From Pseudonocardia sp. HH130630-07 (GTDB lineage Bacteria > Actinomycetota > Actinomycetes > Mycobacteriales > Pseudonocardiaceae), in NCBI RefSeq assembly GCF_001698125.1, contig NZ_CP013854.1:1426001-1490000 (forward strand): a DNA stretch of 64,000 nt. Direction: 5' to 3'. The position numbers and the translations under genes were made by a program. The notes below the pieces were generated by a model. It worked only from the letters and a program-made list of their open reading frames with translations. It was not told the DNA's origin and searched no databases. Positions 25,663-33,944 of this stretch are shown here, piece after piece (positions within the stretch are counted from its first letter, which is position 1; every line of letters begins with the position of its first letter).

Positions 25663-27126
25663 TCACACCACCAGCCACACCAGCCCGGCCGCGGCGAACC
25701 CGACGACCGAGAGGATCGTCTCCAGCACCGTCCAGGTGGCGAGGGTCTGCTTCACCGACATGTTGAAGTACTTCGCGACGATCCAGAACCCGCCGTCGTT
25801 CACGTGGCTGGCGATGATCGACCCGGCCGACACCGCGACGACGATCAGCGCGATCTGCGGCTGGGAGTACCCGCCCGCGGCGACCGTCGGGCCGATGATG
25901 CCCGCCGTGGTCACGATGGCGACGGTCGCCGAGCCCTGCGCGATCCGCAGCGCCGCGCTGATCAGGTACGCCGAGACGATCAGCGGCAGGCCGATCGCCG
26001 TCATCGAGCCGGCCAGCGCGTCGCCGACCCCGGTCTCCTGCAGCACCTTCCCGAAGAACGCACCGGCCCCGACCACCAGCAGGATCATCCCGACCGGGCG
26101 CAGCGACTCACCGGAGATCCGGCCCAGCTCGGCCATCGACGTCCCGCGCCGGACGCCCAGCAGGTAGGTCGCGAGCAGCACGCTGATCGTCAGCGCGATC
26201 GTCGGGGTGCCCAGGAAGACCAGCACGTCGCGCAGCGCGGTGCCCTCCGCCAGCACGACCGAGCCGGCGGTGGCGCCGAGGATCAGCAGCATCGGCACGG
26301 CGATGATCAGCGAGATCAGGGCGACCGACGGCGGCGGTGCGACCGCGGTCGCGGGCCGCTCCACGGTGCGGGTGGCGCCGTCGCCGTCGGGCTCGGTGCC
26401 GCCGCTGACCGCGACGTCCGGGCCCTGGGCACCCGGGGCGTCGCTCGGCACGTCGACCAGCACCCGGCGGCCGATGTAGGAACCCCACCACACGCCGCTG
26501 ACCAGCCAGGCCGGGATGCCGCAGAGCAGGCCCATCGCGATGATCCAGCCCATGCCGACGCCGAGCAGACCGCCCGCGGTGACCGGGCCGGGGTGCGGCG
26601 GCAGGAACGCGTGCGTCATCGACAGCCCGGCGAGCATCGGCATCGCGTAGAGCACCAGGGAGCGCCCGCCGCGCCGGGCCGCCACGTAGACCAGTGGCGC
26701 CAGCACGAAGATCCCGATGTCGAAGAAGACCGGGATGCCCAGCACCAGGCCGGTGACGCCCATCGCCAGCGGGGCGCCCTTCGGCCCGAACAGCCGCAGC
26801 AGCCGTTCGGTCAGTGCGTCCGCACCGCCGGAACGCTCCATGATCGCCCCGAGCACGGTGCCCAGCCCGATGATCGGCGCGATGTGCCCGAGGATGCCGG
26901 CGAACCCGGTCTCCAGCAGCGACTCCGAGGCCTTGATCGGCGTCCCGACCAGGTCGGTGATCGAGACGCCGGCGATCAGCGCGACCAGCACCCCGGACAC
27001 GATCAGCGCGATGAACGGCTCCAGCCGCAGTTTCATGATCAGGAACAGCAGCAGGACCACGCTCAGCGCGGCCAGCGTGAGCAGGCCGGACGTGTCGTTC
27101 TGCAGCCAGTCGAGGAAGGCCGTCAT
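25663..27126 (-). CDS. GntP-family permease
   Basis: The 487-residue integral membrane protein has about twelve helices and the GntP hallmarks LRLEPFIALIVSGVLVALIAG, GHIAPIIGLGTVLGAIMERSGGA, PVFFDIGIFVLAPLVYVAARR, THAFLPPHPGPV and SHVNDGGFWIVAKYFNMS. The family imports gluconate and related hydroxy acids, and some members carry D-serine. A hydrophilic loop near residue 240-265 is longer than usual. It lies directly downstream of the D-aminoacylase and deaminase-like genes, so a D-amino acid or N-acyl-D-amino acid is a plausible substrate (inference from context). Confidence 0.88.
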   Translation of the reverse strand: MTAFLDWLQNDTSGLLTLAALSVVLLLFLIMKLRLEPFIALIVSGVLVALIAGVSITDLVGTPIKASESLLETGFAGILGHIAPIIGLGTVLGAIMERSGGADALTERLLRLFGPKGAPLAMGVTGLVLGIPVFFDIGIFVLAPLVYVAARRGGRSLVLYAMPMLAGLSMTHAFLPPHPGPVTAGGLLGVGMGWIIAMGLLCGIPAWLVSGVWWGSYIGRRVLVDVPSDAPGAQGPDVAVSGGTEPDGDGATRTVERPATAVAPPPSVALISLIIAVPMLLILGATAGSVVLAEGTALRDVLVFLGTPTIALTISVLLATYLLGVRRGTSMAELGRISGESLRPVGMILLVVGAGAFFGKVLQETGVGDALAGSMTAIGLPLIVSAYLISAALRIAQGSATVAIVTTAGIIGPTVAAGGYSQPQIALIVVAVSAGSIIASHVNDGGFWIVAKYFNMSVKQTLATWTVLETILSVVGFAAAGLVWLVV

Positions 27127-27181
27127 CGGGGGTCTCCTGGTCGGGACGGAACCATCGGGGTGGGTCGGGACGGGCGGCGGG

Positions 27182-28804
27182 TCACGCCGTGCTCCCGTCC
27201 GCGCGGCGGCGCAGGGCCCGCCCGGCGAGCGCGTCGGTCCGCACGCCCTCGTCGATCGCCGGGACCCCGTTCACCAGCACGTACGGGATCCCGGCCGGTT
27301 GCTGCGCCGGGTCGGCGAAGGTGGCGGTGTCAGCCACCGTGTCCGGGTCGAACACCACGAGGTCCGCGGCGTACCCGGCCCGGACGAGCCCGCGGTCGGG
27401 CAGCCGCAACCGCGCCGCGGCCCGGCCGGTGAGGTGCGCGACGCACTCCTCCAGTGAGAACAGCCCCAGCTCGCGGCAGTAGTGGCCGAGGTAGCGCGGA
27501 AAGGTGCCCCACGCCCGCGGGTGCGGTTTCGCCCCGACGAGCAGGCCGTCGCTCCCGCCGGTGTGCCGCGGGTGGCGCATGATCGCCCGCACGTTCTCCT
27601 CGTGCCCGACGTGCTGCAGGATGCCGGTCCCCAGGTCGTCGCGCAGCAGGATGTCCACGCACACCGCGAACGGGTCCCCGGCCCCCGCGATGTCCGCGAT
27701 CGTCCGGCCGACGTACCCGGCCAGCTCCGGGTTCGTGACCCCGCTGATCTCGATGGTGTCCCACTCCGCGACGACGCCGTGGCAGCCGTCCGAGCCGTGC
27801 ACCTCCAGATCCTCGCGGATCCGGGCCAGGGCGGCGGGGTCGCGCAGCCGGTCCAGCGTCGTCTCGTGCCCGCCGGACTGCGCCCAGCTCGGCAGGATCG
27901 CCGAGAGCGTCGTCGCCCCGGGCAGGTACGGGTAGGTGTCGAGGGAGATGTCGGTCCCGCGGGCGACGGCCGCGTCCAGCATCGCGATCAGCTCGCCGGC
28001 CCGGCCCCGGTTCGGCCCGAAGTTGAGCGTCGCGTGCGCGAGGTGCAGCGCGCAGCCGGTCCGGTCGGCGAGGTCGATCATCTCGGCGTAGGCGTCCAGC
28101 GCGCCCGCGCCGTAGCTGCGGTGGTGCGGGGAGAAGAACCCGCCCAGCTCCCCGACCGTCCGGCACAGCTCGGCCAGCTCACGGGTCTCGGCGTACATGC
28201 CCGGGGTGTAGGTGAGCCCGGCCGAGAGCCCGACCGCGCCCTGGGTCATCCCGGTGCGGACGACGTCGCACATGCGGGCGATCTCGTCGGCGGTCGCGGG
28301 CCGGTCGTCCCAGCCGCACACCAGCGCGCGCACCGTGCCGTGCGGGATCAGGTAGGCGGCGTTGCCCGCGATGCCGGCGTCGAGACGGTCGAGGTACCCG
28401 GCGACGTCGCGCCAGGTGAAGAAGTCCTAGCCGGGGTCGCCGTTCCAGCCGGCGATCTTGCGACGCAGGACGGCGAGGACGTCGTCGTCCACCGGGGCGT
28501 AGGACAGCCCGTCCTGGCCGATCACCTCGGTCGTCACGCCCTGGGACACCTTCGCCAGGTGTGCGGGCTCGGTGAGCAGCCGCAGGTCGGAGTGGGCGTG
28601 CATGTCGACGAACCCGGGTGCGACGACCATCCCGGCCGCGTCGATCACCCGGTCCGGACGGGCGTCGGCCGCCTCGCCGACGGTGGTGTCGCCCAGGCCG
28701 TCCCCGACGGTGGTGATCCGGCCGTCGGCGACCAGCACGTCGGCCTCGTGGCGCGGTCCGCCGGTCCCGTCGACGACGGTGCCGCCGCGCAGCAGGATGC
28801 GCAT
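27182..28804 (-). pseudogene. N-acyl-D-amino-acid deacylase interrupted by an in-frame amber codon
   Basis: The reading frame from the ATG at 28804 to 27182 encodes a normal-length D-aminoacylase (amidohydrolase superfamily, about 540 codons), except that codon 126 (28427-28429) is TAG. Before it are RILLRGGTVVDGTGG, the zinc-site APGFVDMHAHSDL and VTTEVIGQDGLSYAP. After it, in the same frame, are DFFTWRDVAGYLDRLDAG, GMTQGAVGLSAGLTYTPG, HAFLHLAH-type metal residues (CALHLAHATLNFGPN) and the C-terminal GYAADLVVFDPDTV. Codon use is unchanged across the stop. A recent nonsense mutation or a sequence error is likely; readthrough is possible but unproven. It overlaps the upstream deaminase-like gene by one base (TGATG). 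Confidence 0.8.
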
Positions 28805-30081
28805 CAGAAGTACGTCCTGACCAGGTCGGTGATCCGCGGGTCGGCCCCGGCGGGGTCGTCCGTAGCGGACAGCAGCGGTATCCAGCGCCACTTGTCGAAC
28901 GCCGTGCACGGGTGCGACAGGCCGAGGCGGACCACCTGCCCGACCCGTACCGGCTCGTCGGTCCGCAGGAACGCGTGCTGGTCGTTGACGGCGGTCACCG
29001 TCCCGTCCAGCGGCCGGGCCGGGCGGCCGAGGTCGTCCGCGAGCAGCTGCGGTTCGGGCAGTCCCTCGTCGAACGGGACGTCGCGCTTGCCCGCGTCGAG
29101 CAGCACCAGGCCGGGCTCCGGGTTCGAGACCGCCCGCGCCCAGACGTGCATCGCCGACCGGAACGGTGGCCCGGCCTCCCTGGCCAGCGGGGAGATGCCG
29201 CGGTAGAAGCCGTCGTCGTGCACCAGGTAGGCGCCCGAGCGCAGCAGCACCTCGGTGCGGTCGTCGGCCAGCGCCGCCAGCGCGTCCGCGACCTGGTCGA
29301 AGTAGGCGCTGCCCCCGGCGGTCACGACGCCCCGGGCGGTCTCGTAGGACGGCGCCAGCCTGCGGTGCAGCGCGGCCAGGTCGTCGAGGTAGGCCCGCAC
29401 CGTCTCCAGCGACCCGGGTGCGGGGTCGTGGGCGAGCGCGCCCTCGTACCCGCCGACCCCGCCGAGCGCCAGCGCCGGGCTCGCGACGACGGCGGCGGCC
29501 ACCCGCTCCGCCTCGGCGACCGAGCGGGCCCCGGTCCGCCCACCCGGCGCCCCCAGCTCGACGACGACGGTCAGCGGCCGCTGCGGGGACCCGGCGGCGG
29601 CCGTCATCGCCTCGACGGTCTCCACCGAGTCGGCCCAGCTCAGCAGCTCCAGGTCCGGGTCGGCGTCCCGGGCGGCGGCCACCGCACGCACCGCGGGCGG
29701 GTCGACGAGCGCGTTCGCCAGCATGATCCACCGGACGCCGAACCCGATCGCCACCCGCGCCTGCCACGGCGTCGCGACGGTGATGCCGCGCGATCCGGTG
29801 CGCAGCTGCAGGTCCCAGAGGACGGGGGCCATCGTCGTCTTGCCGTGCGGGGCCAGGCCGACGCCGCGGTCGTCGCACCACGCCGCCATCCGGTCCGCGT
29901 TCGCGTGCAGCGCAGCGGAGTCGAGGGTCAGCACCGGCGTGCTCAGGTCCGAGAGCCGGGGCGAGGTCGCCAGCCACTCGGCGACGGTGCCGGGCAGCGG
30001 CGGGACGGACTTCGCGAACGGCCCGGGCCGTTCGGCGCCGAGCGGTTCCAGCCGGAGCCCGGTGTCCGTCACACTGCCCAT
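28804..30081 (-). CDS. D-serine deaminase-like PLP enzyme (DSD1 / D-threonine aldolase family)
   Basis: The protein (425 residues from the ATG at 30081) has an alanine-racemase-type PLP barrel. The PLP lysine lies in VGLAPHGKTTMAPVLW, with STPVLTLDSAALHAN before it and a conserved GGYEGALAH loop. A D-serine dehydratase-like C-terminal domain follows, with the zinc-binding HPCTAFDKWRWIP. Expected reaction: deamination or aldol cleavage of a D-hydroxy-amino acid. GGGAGGG six bases upstream supports the ATG at 30081 over the GTG at 30096. It is the first gene of the minus-strand D-amino-acid operon. Confidence 0.88.
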   Translation of the reverse strand: MGSVTDTGLRLEPLGAERPGPFAKSVPPLPGTVAEWLATSPRLSDLSTPVLTLDSAALHANADRMAAWCDDRGVGLAPHGKTTMAPVLWDLQLRTGSRGITVATPWQARVAIGFGVRWIMLANALVDPPAVRAVAAARDADPDLELLSWADSVETVEAMTAAAGSPQRPLTVVVELGAPGGRTGARSVAEAERVAAAVVASPALALGGVGGYEGALAHDPAPGSLETVRAYLDDLAALHRRLAPSYETARGVVTAGGSAYFDQVADALAALADDRTEVLLRSGAYLVHDDGFYRGISPLAREAGPPFRSAMHVWARAVSNPEPGLVLLDAGKRDVPFDEGLPEPQLLADDLGRPARPLDGTVTAVNDQHAFLRTDEPVRVGQVVRLGLSHPCTAFDKWRWIPLLSATDDPAGADPRITDLVRTYF

Positions 30082-30103
30082 CGAGAGCCCTCCCACCTGC
30101 AGC

Positions 30104-30144
30104 GTTGCGTACCTCGCAGCGCTGGTTGCGTATTTTGGTTGCGT
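30104..30144. promoter_or_regulatory. TTGCGT repeats between divergent operons (candidate IclR sites)
   Basis: TTGCGT occurs three times (30105, 30126 and 30139). The first is part of the imperfect palindrome GTTGCG-TACCT-CGCAGC. They lie in the 115-bp gap between the deaminase-like gene and the kinase-iclR-ridA operon, where an IclR-type regulator would bind. Confidence 0.45.
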
Positions 30145-30196
30145 CGTTCTAGCATCGGCCCGACGTCCCGGTCAACGGTGGAATGAGGTTCGCGCA

Positions 30197-31174
30197 GTGG
30201 AAACCGCAGGTCGACCGGGTGGCGTGGTGTGCTTCGGCGAGGCGCTCGCCCTGGTGACCGACCCCGCCGTCCTCGACGACCCGCAGGCGCCGGCGAGCGC
30301 GGCCGGGGCCGAGGTGAACGTGGCCCTCGATCTCGCGGCCGCCGGCGTCCCGGTGGCCTGGATCGGCCGGCTCGGCGCCGACCCGCACGGGGAGCTGGTG
30401 ATCCGCACCCTCACCGCGGCCGGGGTGGACACCGGCGGGATCGAGATCGACCCGGTGCGCCCGACCGGCCGCTACGCGAAGTCCACCGGGCCGGGACCCG
30501 ACGGCCCGGTGACCCGGATGCACTACCGGCGCTCCGGTTCCGCCGCGACCGCCGCCGGGCCGGACCTGCCGGGGCGTCCCGTCGTGCGGGACCGGCTCGC
30601 CGTGGCGTCCTGGCTGCACGTCGGCGGCATCACCGCTGCGGTGTCCCCCGCTGCGCTGGCCGCCGTGCTGCAACGACCCCGGACCTACCGGGTGTCGTTC
30701 GACGTGAACTGGCGCGAGCAGATGTGGCCGGACGGCGACCCCGCGCTGGTGGCCCGGCTCGCCGGGCGGGCCGACGTCGTGCTGGTCGGGTCCGACGAGG
30801 CCGTCCGGGTGTTCGGCACCGCCGATCCCGCCGCACTCCGTGCGCTGCTCCCGGACCCGGAGCTGCTGGTGATCAAGGACGGTGCCGTCCGGGCCGTCGC
30901 CGTGCACACGGACGGGACGACGACCGCCCGCCCGGCCCTGGGCGTCGACGTGGTCGAGCCGGTCGGGGCGGGCGACGCGTTCGCAGCCGGGCTGCTCACC
31001 GGCCTGGTCCGCGGTGAGGACGTCGACCGCTGCCTGCGCCGGGGGCACCTGGGCGCCGCGGCCGTGCTCGTCGTCGCGGGGGACTCGGCGCCGCCGCTGC
31101 CCGAGCACCTCCTGGATCTCGACGACGACGTGTGGGCCGCGCTGCGTGTCGGGGCCGCGGGCGTCGGCAGGTGA
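30197..31174 (+). CDS. PfkB-family sugar kinase (KdgK-like)
   Basis: The 325-residue ribokinase-fold protein has GGVVCFGEALALV at the start, GAEVNVALDLAAAGVPVAWIGRLGADPHGE, and the C-terminal PfkB signature VEPVGAGDAFAAGLLTGLVRG with the catalytic Asp near residue 260. NWREQMWP and LLVIKDGA are as in 2-keto-3-deoxygluconate kinases. The GTG at 30197 follows GAGG. Its stop overlaps the iclR start (GTGA). Such a kinase next to D-amino-acid genes suggests that a sugar-acid or hydroxylated product is phosphorylated; this is inference. Confidence 0.85.
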   Translation: METAGRPGGVVCFGEALALVTDPAVLDDPQAPASAAGAEVNVALDLAAAGVPVAWIGRLGADPHGELVIRTLTAAGVDTGGIEIDPVRPTGRYAKSTGPGPDGPVTRMHYRRSGSAATAAGPDLPGRPVVRDRLAVASWLHVGGITAAVSPAALAAVLQRPRTYRVSFDVNWREQMWPDGDPALVARLAGRADVVLVGSDEAVRVFGTADPAALRALLPDPELLVIKDGAVRAVAVHTDGTTTARPALGVDVVEPVGAGDAFAAGLLTGLVRGEDVDRCLRRGHLGAAAVLVVAGDSAPPLPEHLLDLDDDVWAALRVGAAGVGR

Positions 31175-31935
31175 GCGCCAGCCTCGGCAAGGCGCTGCGG
31201 ATCCTCACCACGCTCGGCGAGGGCCCGGCGTCGCTGGACGACCTGGCCACCCGGCTCGACGTGCACAAGACGACGGTGCTGCGGCTGCTGCGCACCCTGG
31301 CCGACGAGCACTTCGTGCACCGCGACGCGCAGTACCGCTACCACCTCGGCTCGCGGTTGTTCGAGCTGTCCTCGCGGGGCCTCGACCAGCGCGAGGTCCG
31401 GACGATCGCCGCACCGCACCTGCTCGCGTTCAACCGGGAGCACGGACACACCGTCCACCTGTCCGAACTGGACGGCGGCGAGATCGTCTACATCGACAAG
31501 CTGGACTCGCACGACCACGTCCGGATGGCGTCCCGGATCGGGCTGCGCGGCCCGGTGCACTCGACGGCCGCCGGGAAGGTGCTGCTCGCCGACCGTGCCA
31601 CCGCCGAGGTCCGCCGGATCCTCGACGCCGGTGACCGCACCGCGCGCACCCCGAACACGATCACCGATCCCGGCGCCTACCTCACCGAGCTCGCCCGGGT
31701 CCGGGAGCAGGGCTGGGCCCGGGACCGCGAGGAGAACGAGCCCTCGATCAACTGCATCGGGGCGCCGGTCCGCGGGCCGGCCGGAAACGTGGTGGCCGCG
31801 GTGTCGGTGTCCGTACCGACCATCGTCGCCACCTACGACCAGCTGATCGAGCTGGTCCCGTCACTGCTGGCCGTCACCGCGGAGATCTCGCGGGACCACG
31901 GCTGGCGACCCACCCGAGAGGATCACCGAGCATGA
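31171..31935 (+). CDS. IclR-family transcriptional regulator
   Basis: The 254-residue protein has an N-terminal winged helix (SLDDLATRLDVHKTTVLRLLRTLADEHFVHRD, about residues 20-52). An IclR effector-binding domain follows (TVHLSELDGGEIVYIDKLDSHDHVRM, LRGPVHSTAAGKVLLAD, SINCIGAPVRGPAGNVVAAVSVSVP). It is coupled to the kinase upstream and RidA downstream, and probably controls both divergent operons in response to a D-amino-acid-derived ligand, likely through the TTGCGT-containing region. Confidence 0.9.
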   Translation: MSASLGKALRILTTLGEGPASLDDLATRLDVHKTTVLRLLRTLADEHFVHRDAQYRYHLGSRLFELSSRGLDQREVRTIAAPHLLAFNREHGHTVHLSELDGGEIVYIDKLDSHDHVRMASRIGLRGPVHSTAAGKVLLADRATAEVRRILDAGDRTARTPNTITDPGAYLTELARVREQGWARDREENEPSINCIGAPVRGPAGNVVAAVSVSVPTIVATYDQLIELVPSLLAVTAEISRDHGWRPTREDHRA

Positions 31936-32336
31936 GCACCACCGTCGTGTCGACCCCGGACGCGCCCGCCCCGGCGCACACCTTCAGCCAGGCGATCCGC
32001 AAGGGCGGCCTGCTGCAGGTCTCCGGCCAGGGCCCGATGGACCCCGCGACGTCGACGTTCGTCACCCCCGACGACGTGAAGAACCAGACGCTGCGCACCC
32101 TGGAGAACATCCGCGCGATTCTGGAGGCCGGCGGGGCGTCGGTCTCCGACGTCCTGATGTTCCGCGTCTACCTCACCGACCAGTCGCTGTTCGCCGGGAT
32201 GAACGAGGCCTACGGCGAGTTCGTGTCCCGGCACGTCCCGGACGGCAACCTCCCGGCCCGCACCACCGTCTTCGTCGGCCTGCCCCACCCCGAGATGCTG
32301 GTGGAGATCGACGCCCTGGCCGCCCCCGGCGCCTGA
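31932..32336 (+). CDS. RidA-family enamine/imine deaminase
   Basis: The 134-residue protein matches the RidA/YjgF family: FSQAIRKGGLLQVSGQGPMDP, then TLRTLENIRAILEAGGASVSDVLMFRVYLTD, and NLPARTTVFVGLPHPEMLVEIDALA with the conserved Arg in PARTT. RidA hydrolyses reactive 2-aminoacrylate and similar enamines released by PLP-dependent serine/threonine dehydratases. That fits the deaminase-like enzyme across the divergent promoter. The ATG overlaps the iclR stop (ATGA). Confidence 0.92.
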   Translation: MSTTVVSTPDAPAPAHTFSQAIRKGGLLQVSGQGPMDPATSTFVTPDDVKNQTLRTLENIRAILEAGGASVSDVLMFRVYLTDQSLFAGMNEAYGEFVSRHVPDGNLPARTTVFVGLPHPEMLVEIDALAAPGA

Positions 32337-32347
32337 GCGGGATCGAC

Positions 32348-32385
32348 GTGCACGGTTCCGCCCTTCGGAGGGCGGAACCGTGCAC
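32348..32385 (+). terminator. Strong hairpin terminator after ridA
   Basis: A perfect 17-bp stem (GTGCACGGTTCCGCCCT and its complement) closes on a TCGG loop, 12 bases after the ridA stop. There is no U-tract, but the stability and position fit a transcription end. Confidence 0.75.
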
Positions 32386-32461
32386 ATGGCCGCGGTACCG
32401 TTCCGGGTGCCCGCGCCCGGGGCCGTCGCGCCCCGGTTCGTCGAGTGCGTGGGCTCGTCAC

Positions 32462-33055
32462 GTGGCTGATCAGCTGGTGGAGATCGTCGTCGACTCCTGG
32501 GAGATCGAGTGCTGTGCCCCGCCACCGGTGGTGGGTGAGCGGAGCAGCTGGCGGGTGCTGTTCGTCCCGTCCGTGGACCATCGCCTCGCCACCGAGCACG
32601 AGTGGTCGGTGCTGGCGCACGACCCGGAGCCCCGGCTGTCCCGGGACGGGATCACCGCGGCCTGGGGTGGCGGCGGGGACGGGCGCCCGGAACCGGGGCT
32701 GCGCCGTCTGCACGGTTACCTGTCCGGTGCCGCGCACGTCGTCCCGCCCGACCTCGCCCCGCTGACCGGTCCGGTCCGGCGGGTCCGGGTGCTGTCCGAG
32801 GAGTTCGTCCCGGAGGACGGGCGCCTGGTCCGGGTCCCGGGGACCTTCCGGACCGAGGAGGTGGACCGGAGCCCGCGCTGGTTCGCCACGCCGAACCCGG
32901 TTCCCGTCACGCCGGAACCGGCCCGCTCGGAGTGGGTCGCCCACACCCCGCTGCGCCCGGCGGACCGGTCACCGGAACCTCGGTGGGCAGCCGTGCAACC
33001 GGGAGCCGGCCGCCACGAGACCGGCATCGTCATCGACCTGGAGGTACCGGGTTGA
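32462..33055 (+). CDS. Uncharacterised protein, possibly DUF6578-like
   Basis: The 197-residue product from the GTG at 32462 opens VEIVVDSWEIECCAPPPVVGERSSWRV, with a Cys-Cys pair that recalls actinomycete DUF6578 proteins. Two half-repeats follow (HGYLSGAAHVVPPDL and VRVLSEEFVPEDGRLVRVPGTFR). The C-terminus is rich in Pro and Arg and ends in TGIVIDLEVPG. There is no signal peptide or membrane helix. Translating upstream of 32462 would run into the terminator hairpin. The function is unknown. Confidence 0.6.
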   Translation: MADQLVEIVVDSWEIECCAPPPVVGERSSWRVLFVPSVDHRLATEHEWSVLAHDPEPRLSRDGITAAWGGGGDGRPEPGLRRLHGYLSGAAHVVPPDLAPLTGPVRRVRVLSEEFVPEDGRLVRVPGTFRTEEVDRSPRWFATPNPVPVTPEPARSEWVAHTPLRPADRSPEPRWAAVQPGAGRHETGIVIDLEVPG

Positions 33056-33137
33056 TACCCGGCGAGTGGTTCGCTGCGGCTGCCCGGACCGCCCGAACGT
33101 CACGCCCACCGGACGAGCCCGGGGCCGGTGGGGCGGA

Positions 33138-33407
33138 TCAGCGGGCGTAGCGGAGTTCGGCCCTGGCGCGGGCCTTCGCCGCCTCGATTTCGCGGTCCTT
33201 CGGTGGGGCGGTCGTGGTCAGGTCGGCGAGGAGCTCCCGGGTCGCGGCGGCGACGGCGGCCACCGCCCGGTCGAACGCCTCGGCGTTGGCCTGCGACGGC
33301 TTCGCCGATCCGGAGATCTTGCGGACGTACTGCAACGCCGCGGCGTCCACCTCGTCCGGGGTGGCCGGCGGCTCGAAGTTGTGCAGCGTCCGGATGTTGC
33401 GACACAT
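33138..33407 (-). CDS. DUF2277-family protein
   Basis: The 89-residue protein matches DUF2277 closely: MCRNIRTLHNFEPPATPDEV, ALQYVRKISGSAKPSQANAEAFDRAV and a C-terminal PPKDREIEAAKARARAE. It is small, helical and conserved across soil bacteria, with no known role. The start is fixed by the MCRNI motif. Upstream codons show no family sequence. Confidence 0.9.
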   Translation of the reverse strand: MCRNIRTLHNFEPPATPDEVDAAALQYVRKISGSAKPSQANAEAFDRAVAAVAAATRELLADLTTTAPPKDREIEAAKARARAELRYAR

Positions 33408-33620
33408 GGTTCCCCCTGGTGAGACGGACACGGCCGGTCCCGCGACGGTAGCGCGGAACCGGCCGGATGCCGAACCGCGCACGTCGGGCCGGTCGGGGCA
33501 AGCCCCGGACGCCGGGTCCGCCCGGGCGGGCACGGTCACCGGCCACCCGGAACGTCATGATCGATCCGGTCCGGCACGCCCGGTTAGCGTCGGATCCCAT
33601 CCCCATCTCCGGAGGTACAG

Positions 33621-33893
33621 ATGACCGTGCGTCACAGGAACGCGATCCGCACCGCCGCCGTCGCCGTCGTGCTCGGGTTCGGCGCCCTGACGGTGGGCGC
33701 CACCGGCACCGCGTTCGCCTCGGCCCCGGCCGAGGTCACCGCCGCAGCGGCGTGGACGTACGTGAAGTCGTACTCGAACGACCGCGACGGCAGCCTCGGC
33801 TGCGCGAAGGACGCCGCCAACGCGCAGCTCGACGGGCGCGAAGCCGAGTGCCGCACGAAGGGCAGCAAGATCGAGCTCTGGACGCGCGGCTGA
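33621..33893 (+). CDS. Small secreted protein
   Basis: The 90-residue product has a clear Sec signal peptide (basic RHRNAIR, hydrophobic core near 11-30) with a probable cleavage after AFA-S near residue 34. The mature part is about 55 residues, with an AAAAWTYVKSYSNDRDGSLGC opening and a second Cys in EAECRTKG, so one disulfide is possible. I do not recognise the family. CCGGAGG precedes the ATG at 33621. A GC hairpin follows it. Confidence 0.65.
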   Translation: MTVRHRNAIRTAAVAVVLGFGALTVGATGTAFASAPAEVTAAAAWTYVKSYSNDRDGSLGCAKDAANAQLDGREAECRTKGSKIELWTRG

Positions 33894-33900
33894 GGCCCGG

Positions 33901-33931
33901 CGGGCCGCCCACCGATCCGGCGGGCGGCCCG
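33901..33931. terminator. Bidirectional terminator hairpin
   Basis: CGGGCCGCCC and GGGCGGCCCG form a 10-bp stem with an 11-base loop, between the small secreted protein and the converging epimerase gene. Confidence 0.6.
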
Positions 33932-33944
33932 TACTCGTCCGGAC

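Noticed and set aside
28427-28429. Amber codon as a pyrrolysine or other coded-residue site
   Set aside because: D-aminoacylases have no such residue and no pylT- or PylS-like feature is present here. A mutation or error is simpler.
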